DNA of 64,000 nucleotides, taken from Dromaius novaehollandiae. Lineage: Eukaryota; Chordata; Aves; Casuariiformes; Dromaiidae. Below the pieces are notes generated by a model, which was given only the letters and a program-made list of their open reading frames with translations, was not told where the DNA came from and searched no databases. Made by a program: the position numbers and the translations under genes. The DNA lies in NCBI RefSeq assembly GCF_036370855.1, contig NC_088099.1:150121517-150185516 (forward strand). Reading direction: 5' to 3'. Shown here piece after piece: positions 12,801 through 24,700 of the stretch (position 1 is the first letter of the stretch; the number at the start of each line of letters is the position of its first letter).

Positions 12801-15800
12801 AAAATGCTAAATTTTCTTAGCTGAGGAAACAAGCAGATTTTGAAACTGGATGGAAGAAGTGCGACAACTTTTGCAGATTCCCATGATTAGCTAAGTCACA
12901 AAACGTGCATAGAGCACGTACCTATTTCTGTCCATACCCTGCTCCTTTAAGTTAAGCTCTCAGAGTTCTTCCTGCATCATTCAGTAAATACAGATTAGAC
13001 TTCCTGTCTTACCTAATCAAGTTTGCAGTCTGTGAGTTTCCTAAGAGTCTGGTGTCATTAGCTCTTTAGTCACTGGGAATGCAAAGACTAGGAGTGATGG
13101 CTGTCTATGACAGGCCTGCTTTTTACTTGGCACCATATGCCTCTTGGGCAATTAGCTTCATTTGAGTCCTTAAGACACCTTTTAATAAAGCTTTTTTGAA
13201 CCCTAGGGGGAATATCTAGTTCCTGTAGGCAACCACAGGCAAGGGTATGGTTTTTGAAATGCACAGTATTTTTTGCTGGAGCACGCAGACATATGACCCA
13301 GTTTTATGTTTTTTCCATTTCAGTTATTAGCATTGAACACTTTGGAGGGTATCATTTTGATCGAAGCGCAAAGGATTCAAGACAGAAAGCTAAAGCAACT
13401 ACTGACCAAAACCAAAATATTTTTCTCAGCTTGATGTGGATTATTTGTTGTGGGTAGTAATCGGTATATTGGTTTTCTATTTTACATCCTCTCTAAGTCA
13501 AGTGGGCTTAGAATGACAAAAATAAACACTTTTCTAAAGGTTTATATTACTGAAAGCATAACACACTGAAGGACGAAAGGCCTCTCTTTCTCATGAATTG
13601 GGATAGACGTTTATCATACAGCCAGATATATTGCAGAAGATAGATATGAGGCCCAGGTTCCAATAAAACGTTATTAATATATTATTTTATTATCATATAA
13701 CTTTATTAAATACAGTACGGTGGTTGTGTGACAGACCAGGTCCTTATTACACTAAGATAATTATTCCTCAGTACAAAAATCCTCTCGGTATTCCAGAGGC
13801 TTAGAGTTTTTTCCTGTGTGCTGTTTTTCTTTTCGAAAGGCAAAGATTTTTTCATAGTCACATCTCTTTCTTTAGCCTAGGTAGCTGGTCAGTGCTTGTG
13901 AAATCCTCCAAGAAATGGGAATGGATTTTCATGTGAGAATGAACTGTCATTTCCATTTACCTGGGCATTTTTCAAGGTTTAGATAGCTAGATGGAAATAG
14001 AGCTTTCCTCAACAAATATTAAGGCTGGCTCCCACAAGTCACATAGCAGCATGATTAGCTTCCTTCACAGGAGCAGACCCACTGGCCCCTCTTGCTCCCG
14101 TTCAGACAGCAGCAGTGTCTGCAGAGACAGAAAGAGACTGGGGTGAGAGTAGTTTACCCTACTGCCTGTTATGCCATAAGCTTGGGAGATACTTGGAAAG
14201 TCAAGGTTTTGTACGGAGGCTGAGGCCGTGTGGAGATCTTGTTACACACCGCTGCCTTGGCAATCTCTCTCTTGACTCTCTAGAGCACTCTTGCAGCCTT
14301 GAAAAGCAGGAGTCTGCATCATTTATCATTTTCTTGTCCCTTAGCCACTGCAGTGGTTATAAACTTAAAACTGGCACTTAGTACGAGGCTTGAATATAGC
14401 TCTCTTTGGTAATGGGAGTCGTGCCATCCTAGTTGCATATTCTTATCTTTAGGGACCCTCTGAGAAGTAGGAAGAACAGCAATAAAGAACATTTCCTCTA
14501 GCCATTACCTCTATACACAATTCCTCCATCCTGTCCCCTTCCAATCTATTCCTCAGGATAAATCCCTAAACTGAAATCCAAAGGAACAGCACAGCTGACC
14601 TTTCAGGTGGTCAGTCTCCTAACTCCACTCCTCTTGGAAGGAGATTGACCTTCCTGTGCTGGAGTGTGAGAAGCCAGTTGAACTTCAGTTAATGGATGGG
14701 ATTACTCATGTTGGTGATTACTCAGATACATCAGCATTCTCATGATTAGGCCCTAATTTTGTATATGCCTTCCCCCATGTCCGTGACAAAGTGATGAGTT
14801 ATTCTCCAGAGACAGAGAGCATTGGGAAATGCAGAGAGCAGAGCATGATATTGAAGAAGTCACAGCAGGGGCAGTTGTATTCATTCTGGGATTACTGTAG
14901 GTTTTATCATTCACTGAGTGTTTTTCTATGTCTCTAAAATCATTTAAAATACATCAATTTAAAAATGCTGTTTGGCTGTGATTTCCATTACTAGTAAAAA
15001 AGTATTTAAGAGATTCTGATGCACTTCTAAAGAGAGTAGGAGGAAATCATGTTTCTTCTTTTAAGTTGATCTGCAAAATGCTGTCCTTTCAAATCTCTCC
15101 CAGGAATGCATTCTGAGTGAGATGTTATTTACAGTTGTTCACTCAAGCCTCATTTTTCTCTTTTGTCTGCAAAATACTGCTCTTGTTTTCTTTATTATTG
15201 CCATCTTCCTTCTCTGGGCATGGTTACTAATGGCCCTAAAATCAACCAAAAGACACTTTTAGTGCAAGTATTTAGAGGCCTTTCAGTTCTGTTTTTGATT
15301 CAAGGAATATATTTTTTAATACTGGCATTTGAGCATAATGTAATCAGGCAGATTATTTATAGTGACTTTTTGAAGAAATACAATTAATAAAGTGTGAAGA
15401 GATGCATCATCAAAATTGCAATATTTATCATAGCATCACCTGATGTATTGTCTCATTAAATAGTCTAATGTTCTTCTGGCATCAAGTCCAAGTCAGCTTG
15501 CCGAAGAGGCATTTATCAGAGTAATGATGAAGTTCTTCCCTGACCTTGGAGTAACTACAGAAAATAATCCGCAGCCACACAGTTTGGCAAAAACAGGGTT
15601 TCTGGCTATCCTTCCTCCTTTTTTTGGAAAGGGCAGTCCGCTTCCACTGTTCTTGCCTCCTCCAAGTGCACTGGAGGAGGCTAGCTGTGGGACAGAAGAT
15701 CCCATGAGTCCTTAGGCTAGCCTGCCTTTATCTTCATGTATTTGGTGGCGCATGGTCAGCTAAGCATCCTTCATTGGGTAGGCCAAGCCTGGGGTTTGCA

Positions 15801-16055
15801 AGGGCAGTGTTCTTACACTGATGAACCACGCAGATGGAGTCCTCCCATGTTACTGAGAAGGTGGTAGATTACTGCTACTTTGTTTTCTGGAGTGAGCTGG
15901 TCCTTTGGACCCGATGTTTAGCTGGTTATGGGCTAGGAGATCAGTGTCCAGAAAAGAGAGTCTAGCTCTGCGCTCTGTGAAACAGTCAGCCTCAACATGC
16001 TTGTCATGCATCTCAGAGGCACCATTTGTGGGGCTCTGTACTTTCGTGGGAGCAC

Positions 16056-16081
16056 TGCAGACAGAAAGGTTTCTGTCTGCA
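16056..16081. repeat. Near-perfect 26-bp palindrome
   Basis: Stem tgcagacagaaa at 16056-16067, a two-base centre gg, then its exact reverse complement at 16070-16081. Twelve base pairs are unbroken. Confidence 0.85.
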
Positions 16082-19000
16082 TTATACCCTGATCCATGGG
16101 ATCTCTTAGCACCAAGTCCCACAGGAACTCCTTCCCCTTGGGTGGGGGGTGATCTTGGGGCTTCACTGATAGGAGGAGGCCACTATGCAGCAAATTTTCC
16201 ATGTCTTTGAATACTGAATGATGTTACAAGACCCATTAAAACCCACCCCTTAAGAAAAATATGTATTTAATATCCTCCTGTCTGCTCTAACTACTTGTTT
16301 CTTGCATATCCTCTTTATGTATTTCTTCTCTGTTTGAGAGAGTGAGCCTAAAAAAACAGTGGCTGCCTCTTGCCATACACATATACAATGCCTCACACAA
16401 TGCAACATTATAAAAATAGTGCTTAGATATTGCCTTTTTCAAAATGTCCTAAGGATATCTTGGCATTGTGTAATATGGTGCAGTGCAATAATAGCCTAGC
16501 AGAACAAAATTGACTGTATTCTGGGATTAGGAGCAATACAGCTACACCATGTTAGCACGGAGCCCTGCTGAGAATCTGGGTCTACCCACTCAGATAGCAT
16601 AGCTATGTTGCTTTGGGATCTGAAGTGACTGTACAAAAAAGCTCTTTGCTAGGTGAACATGACAGCTTGGGCAAAACTGCACTGTAAACCACTCTGGGAT
16701 GTGGACATGCCTTAACTGGCTTTGGTTCATGTCTTGGAGAAAAAAATTAGTGCATCTGTTAGTCCAAAATTAGGCAGGGACTTCTGAAAAGCTTCATCAC
16801 TGTACCATTGACTGCTTGAAACAGAGTTGTGATGACTTTGAAAATGCATCCATTGCCCTCATACTTTTATGGAGCTAGTGGCTGGACAGTTTCCCAGCCT
16901 GTGGGAACCATCTGTAGAGTCAAGGCAGCAGAACTGCTCTTCAACCCATCCCTGTCATATTGAAAGAGGAAGGGGGGCGGCATTGGAGCATCTGGTTGCC
17001 AAATAGATTAAAAATACATCAAACACTCACAGTAAGCAACTATCACCAGGTGCTATGTGACTGTATGTGACACTGGTTTGGAAGAGGAAGTGGCTGATGT
17101 TAGAGGGTCCATGGGAATCTTTCAGTAAATCCATTGCCTGTACTTTTATCAGTGCCTGCTTCTACAATATTAGATTTGAAACAGCTGTTGCTCACCAGGG
17201 CTTTTCTTTGAAGGGTTAGAAAATCCTAAAGCTGTCATCTAGTGAGTGATACTCTTCTACAAACTGTCCTGACTTCTACAAACATTGCTGACTCCATGCA
17301 GGGCATTATTATCTAGTCCCTCTAGGAGCATCTCTAATCACAGTCTACTCGCCCATGTCAATCTAGGACACATCCCATCCTTAGAAACAGCAGTGGAGAA
17401 ATCATAAAATGTTCTAACACATGGAGCTGGCAGACAAGTGCGAGACAAGATCACAAACTGTGCAAAATAAACAGTTTGCAAGTGAACAAGCTTCTCTCCC
17501 CGATCAGAGTGGTAGCCAAGTATCTTAGCATGACTTTGCATTAGCACACTGGCCTTCTTTCTTTTTCTTATCTAAATAAACTGGTCTTTAATCAGAGCTG
17601 CCTACTTCACAATAATACAATTACCTACAGTGCCTGAAACACCAGCTTCTAGTTTGTGATCCAGGTGGTCTTTTTTTCATCATGAATTCAAAAACAATTC
17701 TGCAGTTGAAATAGGTGAAACTGTGATATTAAAATGGGTGGTGATTTAAAGTCTGCTATGAAAGAATTGCAAGACATAATTATAACCTCTTCGTATATGC
17801 AAATAATGAAAGAGAATAGAGGTCAGGAAGAAGAGCTGGATGGTTACATTCACCTTTATCTTGATTAAACTTGTCATTCAGGAAATGACATGAATGCCAG
17901 GAAAATTATTTCTTCTATCTCTGAGGTAGCCTTAGCAAATAAATCTTCCTTGAAAAGGCTGCACATTGTGCAAGAGGCCAGCTGCAAAGTGTGAGTTTGT
18001 GAACAGCCTATATGTTGTTTTACGCTGTAAAGGGTTTTTGAGAGGATTTGGGGGGGGGATGTTCTCAAAGCTTCTTCACTTAAAAAAGAAAGGAAAAAAG
18101 AAAAACAAACAGTAAAGTTCCCTGGTAGAACACACAGGTAAGAAATTCAGTCAGCTCTTCATGCACGCCATGTATATGACATAAACACCAGCTTGCACAT
18201 TGTCAGGCTGAATATAAAAGTACCTTATATTTGGCAAACATATGCTATTGGCAACATTCCAGGTAAACAGGCTCATGCAAACAAGATGATAAATACATGG
18301 CTGATGTTGGTTGCCATTGTTAACTGCTACTTATTATTTATGGAGCAACCTAGAAGTGTGATGGGAGTTCATCAGAGCATGTAGAAAAACATGGAGCCAA
18401 ATTTTCAAAACTATTTCGTGGTTTCTGTGCAAGCTAGACCCACCTCTCATCCCCAGTTACCTTCAGAAATTATACTTAGGATTCCTGCCCTAGTGAGCTG
18501 ATTTTTGATATGGTGCACAGGACGGACACAATAGATACAGTCCACTATGATGATGGATGGTTACAGAAATTGAGTTGTCCATTCTTCCATTAGAGGCATG
18601 ATTTACTTTCCTACACACTCTGTGGGAAAAAATGTTAGTCAAAAATGACTAACTATGGTGCCCTCATTCTGAGTGTATGATTCGCCACCTTGACCTGGAG
18701 AAGCTACATTACCACCCGTGTAAGCAGCAGCTCTGTGCAACAGCTGTTCCCTGTTACGTCACCCGTATTGAACTCAGTCATGTAACCTGGCTGATTTGTC
18801 CCAAGGGCGCATTCCACAGTTGTCTTTGTACATCTGCGCCCGAGCTGCAGTCTCCTCTGTTCCTCATCACCTCTTTGGGGTAGTTGCATGCGAGTCTGTG
18901 GGAAGGCCCACTCCAGGATGATTTTTAAATAAAATCATTGTTGCTGTTAGTGTTTTGCCTGCCATATTGGAGTAGCTTTCTGGGGAGACTGGAATACCAG

Positions 19001-20897
19001 TCCATGCTACAAAGAATGTGTAATATAAAAGAGTGAACTAGTCAATGAATGGAGACATAAATTTCCAATTTTCACCTTAACACCTAGGTTAGAGGCAGAT
19101 CGTGCTTACCATAACATTTACAAGACACCCAAGCTTTCATAGTGGAATTCCACTGGTGACCTGGGCATGGCTCAGGCCAAGGCTTCAATTAATATTTGAG
19201 TATTAAATATGAAACTTTTTATTGCAGCAGTGGTTAGAACTTCACAGGCATTCCCAGGTTTTTACCGTAGTCTTTTGGCAGAAGTTCACATTCTCTATCA
19301 TATAGTAACCTGGATACTATTTAAGCAGCACAGGTACCACTGAGAATACCATCACTCAGGAAGCCCTACTATCTAGTAATCAGGATATAATATCTGCCAA
19401 GATATAGGTTCAAATCCCTTAGGCAGAGGGGGGATTTGAAAACCTAGTGCTCTAACATTTTTTAACACTTCCATAACTTGTAGTCTTTAAGAAGAGACCA
19501 GAGCTGCAGCCTTTGAGATTGCGCATACATGCACAATTCCAGGAAACAGCTTCGTGTCTGTGACTGGAAACAAGCACTCCCTGCAGTTTCAGCACCAGGA
19601 TGCTACCTGCTGAAATAAGTGGGTCACAAGTCCTTAAGTACAGTGTTTCCTTTTGGCTTGCTTCAGCAGCTTGAGCCACAGTGGATTGGATCTATGATTC
19701 CCACTCTTAGAGGTGCAACCTCTCCTTCATTGTTTAGAGGACATAAGTGCACAACTCAGGCCTGTGGATGACACCTAAGAGTCAGAAAGGTATTCAAGCT
19801 ATACAACATCAAGAACCTAAATTAGCCAGTGAAGATGTTGTGGAAAGAAATAAGCACCTCCAAAGGTGAATTCAGGGAAGCTGAACAAATCTTTGGTGAA
19901 AGAAAATTTTGTTTTTTGTTTTGTTTTTTAAACCAGTGGAAAGCTTTTCAAAGGGGCAGATCTGGCAGAATTTTCTACAGATTTTTGGATGCAAAGGTCA
20001 TCCTCAGGCTGACAGTGCTTCATTCCCATCTCACACATTTCACGATCCCAAGAGCTTCAGGACATAGCCTGCCCAACTGATCTCTTATAGACTACAAAGT
20101 GAGCCTTGATGTGGCAGGATCACATTCATGTATCAGCAATTAAATGCCTTAAAATTTAGGACCAAAATCTTAATCTCATATCAGAATCCAATCAGAAGAG
20201 AGATTTAAAGATGACTTTTCTCACAACAACCAGGGGTCTGGGAAGGAAGGCAGCCCCTTATGGGTTTGCTTGGATCCTGTGTATTTAGATCACATATATA
20301 TTTAGATACCTATTGCATACCTATTGCACTGAGGAGAGCACAAGAAACCAGCTGATATAGATCCAGCAATGGAAGTTATTGGAAGCAATTTCTCTGTTGA
20401 AAAATTTTCTGTTGAAGTCATTCACAGAGATGCCTTACCGTGAGGGCAAAAAACAAACTTTGGATACACAGTCTTAAAAGAGTTGATCATGTTGAAGAAA
20501 TGGTTTAGGTAGATGTTCTGCATAAACCGGGGGCACTTCGCTTTTGGGCTGTCACAGAAGGGCAGTGTTCAAGCAACCATTTTAAAGAAGCTCATTCTTC
20601 AGTATGATTTCGTTCAACATTCTTGTGAATGGATTTTTTTATTATACAGTCAACTTTGACAATAATTTGTAGTGGTTGCTCAAAACCAATACTTCCTTCT
20701 GTTGTCCATCGGAGAGATACTTACAGAAAATTCCCTAACATGCCCTATAGGTTTGCATTCATCTTCAGTATCATTGAAATTGCTTCCCTGTATACTGTAT
20801 GTTTACTAATTATGTTTAATATAGAAGGATATGAACAGATCAATGACTCCTTTCCTGAATTAAAGTAAGAGCTTGGAAGCAAAAGTATAAGTATAGT

Positions 20898-20903
20898 TTT
20901 ATT
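20898..20903 (-). terminator. CA2: CA2 poly(A) signal candidate (AATAAA)
   Basis: This is a canonical AATAAA on the minus strand, about 720 nt after the stop. It is chosen because it is the first canonical hexamer in an AT-rich stretch. A second AATAAA at 20643-20638 is an alternative. Confidence 0.45.
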
Positions 20904-21395
20904 AGAGAATTTATCTAAAATACAATATTATTTTCCATTTTAAATTAGAGCATATATTATTTCAATGAAAAGATACTCTGTATTATTTCTATGGTAATAA
21001 CAATTTTTAAAGATAATATTTAATTTAGGACTTTTTCAATTAAAAAATCCAACACACTACCATTAAGACATAATTGAGGTTGTTGATAGCATGGGTAAAA
21101 ATGTAAAACAATCTTAAAAATATTTACATGTCAGTTTCTTAAAATCTAAGAAGTCTAATTCTCAATATTCACTTTCCTTTTTTTTAATCTCGGTACACTT
21201 TTTTTCCTAAGTCATACCTATATTCTGTATTCCTGTGCTTTTGTTATCAAGCTTCAAGTCAGTTATGTATACTATGTATGTGGATGAGGTTTCTTAAAAT
21301 GGCTTATTTTGCTATCACCATATCATCTCCCAAATAGCCAAAATACTGTTACACTAGTGTCAGTCGTGGTAACAGCCATCAAAAAACACACAGCC

Positions 21396-21426
21396 TCCCC
21401 CCACCCCCACCTCTCCCAACCCCCAC
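21396..21426 (-). other. CA2: G-rich tract in the CA2 3' UTR
   Basis: On the CA2 sense strand there are G-runs of 5, 3, 5 and 6 separated by short loops, within about 31 nt. This fits a four-run G-quadruplex pattern in RNA and DNA. It lies about 195-225 nt after the stop codon. Confidence 0.6.
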
Positions 21427-21620
21427 GATAAAACCCCTTTCCTGTCTGGCTGAGAGCCTTTCACGTTTCATTAGCTGGCATTTTAGACGCAGAGCAGAAG
21501 AAAATAATGGACCTGGGAGACAAGATGTTGCCAGGGCACACATGGCAAAGGTTTGAATTGTGCTTAGCAAAAGAGGCTCCTCACAAACACACTCAGTTTC
21601 TAACACACTCAGCACTGAGG

Positions 21621-21740
21621 TTACTGGAATGAAGCTCTAACTTCTCTGCTCTTCAGAGGCTGACACGGGCGCCAGTTGTCCACCATGTGGCACACAGGCT
21701 CGCTCTCAGCACTGAAGCAAAGGCCACGGAGTTTGCACAT
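21621..21740 (-). CDS. CA2: CA2 coding exon 7 with stop
   Basis: This 120-nt exon encodes the last 39 residues, [20 protein letters not shown] then [19 protein letters not shown], and TAA at 21623-21621. The NWRP motif and the RASF end are diagnostic of cytosolic alpha-CAs, and the terminal Gln and extra cysteines are avian. The acceptor is TTCCACAG|ATG. That ATG is internal Met222, not a start. Confidence 0.97.
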   Translation of the reverse strand: MCKLRGLCFSAESEPVCHMVDNWRPCQPLKSREVRASFQ

Positions 21741-24700
21741 CTGTGGAAGAAAGCACAAACACCCTCAACTGCATCCTCCTGTTTTAATGGGACTATTTGA
21801 ATTATTCACCTGGGGCTGGAGCCAGAGGTTCATCTTAAAGTTTTGCTAGCGCTAACAGGCTAGAGGCTGCATCACCAGCCATGTGATGCACCGTCCACAA
21901 CAGACTTCATCCACATGTACTGTTTTGGCCCTTTCGAAGGCTGGACTTTTTTGGGCACTTGGTATTTTAAAATAAAATTGACCTGATCCTTGGGTACAAA
22001 TTAAAACTGGCAAATTCATTCTAGAGATCTTGATTTTCAAATAGTGTGACAGGGGAAACTCTTCAATGTCTATAGGAGGGTGCCGTACGGTTCAAGTGCT
22101 TGTTCCTAAAGTAAAACTGGCGTTTACCGAGTCTAATATAATAAAACCATCATGATGTCTAAGGGGGCAGCTGCGAAACTAATAAAAAAAATGACTGTGC
22201 CAAAATAATAATCTGCTCCAAATGTGATCTCACATAGCCAACTGAACTTGCTGACAGAAATATGTAGGAGGGAAACAAGCTTCTGTAACCGTCAGGGTGC
22301 AAGACAGCCTCCTTTATCCAGGGAGGATGGCCACAGGCCAGCTCAGGAGAGGCCTAACCTTCGTGAAACAACTGGAACAAAGTTCAGAGCTCGACCTCTT
22401 CCGACAACTGCTGTGTCGGTATAGCACACCATAATGGGCTTGCTACACCCTGCTGTAATATCCAGCTTTTATCTGTCTTTAGAAAACCAATTCAACTTAA
22501 ATCCAGTGGCAATACTCTGCATTACGGCTTCTTGTTTTGATCAGTTTTGGAGTGAAAAGGCAAGCTGCCACACGCACTGTTTTTATCTCAAATTCATCTT
22601 TGAAACGTCGATTGTAATATGGAGGGGTTTGTGTGGGAGAAACAACTAGTGCCTTCTACCACTTGTAGGTGGTGAAAGTAAGTGTAGTAGGAAAAACAAT
22701 CCTACTTTGGTGAATATGCTCCTGCCCTATCATAAAACTATATTTGCATATCTTGGATTGTCAATAACAATACCAATAGTATAAAATAAATAAATAAATG
22801 GTATCAACTTTATGGCTCCCTTAAAAGTTGCAGTTTATTAATGGCAATCATTTCTATAAATTATGATTATTTCCAGTAGTTCTTCCTCTTCATTTAGTCT
22901 ACCTTTTATTACATTATGTTCCAGAACAGATCAGTTGTATTTTTTTCATATCAGCTGAATAAGCCCCCTAGAATTGTGTTAATACCATTGCCATTGATAA
23001 AAGAGATTTAGGAGTTTGAAGGGTAAACGAAATGCCTTTAGGGCGAGTTTATATTTATAAGCTTTATATTCTATTTATAACTTCCAAGCACACAGATGCA
23101 GACCCAAGGATGGAATCTTGCCTCTATATAATTTCACTAATGGATGGGCACAGAGCTGGGACTGGAAGTGATTTAATCTGCAGGAGCTCTGTCCTACTAG
23201 GAAGTTCCTATCCTCTGCAAGCTGCACAATGGAAAGAGAAGGGTTTTTAGATAGCAGACAGACTCCTGGAATCTGCAGGGTTTCTCTCTTCCAACAACAG
23301 AGTTTTGTTAGGGTTGTCACAATACTGTGTGGGATTTCCCAGTCTGTTCTTCTGGGCTGAATAGTCTTTGTACAACAAGCTCTGTGTGCCCTGGAAATGC
23401 TGGAAGATCTGGTAGATCTACCAAACATCTACAGATCTACAGTGTATGTGCTGCAGATGCAGAATAAATGCTCTTCAGATGCTTGGTAAATCCAGTATTT
23501 TCAGGATAAGTATATCCAGATAGGTGATTTGTGTGTGTAGAGCAAACCTGCTGATGCTTAAAATACATGTTAGACTTACTGTGCATGTGCCACACAAATG
23601 GTCTTTTCATGCACTCTACAAATTTCCTGTATTTTTACTACATGGCAGCTCCAGCCAAGGAGCCGTGTATCTGGAATTCCTGATTAAATTTTTAAAAATC
23701 CTAAAATTTTTCCTGGACAATAGTTCAAACAGAGAGCAGCTTTACATATTACAGCAGCCTTATATATTACAGCAAACTCTACTTCCACACACAGAAGCAC
23801 AAGTCCTGTCAAAAGAAGATAACCACTTCAGATATATATTTTTGACATGCGACACTAGCTACTACTCTGTGTAGCTCTGCAGTAACATAAGCTGCCATTT
23901 CAGAGAAAGATCACCCTGAGGGCTAAGCCAAAGCAATCAATGTGATTCCAACACAAATCTATTGGCACTAACTATTGGAGACCTACCTGCTCTGGACTGA
24001 CAGTGATGGGCTCCTTCAGAACATGCCAGACCACGCACTCAAGCAGAGGAGGAGTGGTCAGTGAGCCCGGGTATGTCCAGTACTCTCTAGATACAGGAAG
24101 CAGTCCAGTAGGGTCATAGTTTGTGAAGGAAGCTTGTTTCCCCTATAATAAAGAAAGGAGTTGAGTTAAGGTCCCAGCTGGCATACACACACTTGGCTTG
24201 TAGTAGTAGTCTCTTACGAGATGTTCTGTGTTTGGAGAAAGAGGAAAATGGATTTCGGCACACAGTGTTGGGTGCCTCCCACAAATACATTTGGGGTTAA
24301 AGACTTTCGGCACCTCACTTCTTATTTTATAGGACTTTCAAGACCTTATTTCTGATTTCAAATGTTGAATTCACATCCTCCTCCCTTAGAGATATGACTT
24401 GACCTTTTCTATAGAAACAATGTGATCGATTTCAGATGCCCTGTACACTGATCACAGGGGAAATACAGAAACTGGGAGATCTGTGGGAGGGTCCACTGAA
24501 GTAAATGACAACAGCCATCAACCTCAAAATGAAGCCTGATGACAAAGATGGCAGCGTAGTCTCATTCTTCACTGATCTTATCTGCATTTCTCATTGGCAT
24601 GGGCCTTTACTCACTTTGAGGGTACTTAATTACTCAGTGAGTATTTTTAACTGCTTATTACTCAACTCATTAAGATCACATATACATTGCACACAATATT

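Larger units (their letters stand above)
1..20879. other. Gene-poor sequence downstream of CA2
   Basis: About 21 kb of AT-rich sequence, in which I recognise no exon, RNA gene or intact mobile element. It holds old repeat scraps (near 3578, 6060, 9850 and 12600), G-tracts at 3839 and 18048, a small duplicated 15-mer (atgtactctccattg) at 1160-1189, and a near-perfect palindrome at 16056-16081. The longest open frames, minus 4605-4123 (160 codons), minus 12332-11847 (161 codons) and minus 6370-5939 (143 codons), have no domain, no clear splice context and biased composition. I treat them as chance. Confidence 0.7.
20880..21620 (-). other. CA2: Probable CA2 3' UTR
   Basis: The first well-formed AATAAA on the minus strand after the stop lies at 20903-20898. 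It would give a 3' UTR of about 740 nt and an mRNA near 1.6 kb, a normal size for CA2. The UTR starts GC-balanced, has a G-rich run at 21426-21396, and becomes strongly AT-rich below 21200. Earlier ATTAAA variants (for example 21188-21183) could give a shorter form. The end point is inferred. Confidence 0.5.
21741..23986 (-). other. CA2: CA2 intron 6
   Basis: This 2246-bp phase-0 intron begins GTAGGT and ends TTCCACAG. It contains an AAAT microsatellite at 22782-22799, a 14-bp palindrome with repeated AGATCT at 23406-23437, and a short duplicated phrase (tatattacagca) near 23745-23772. Open frames on either strand are short and domain-free. Confidence 0.8.
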
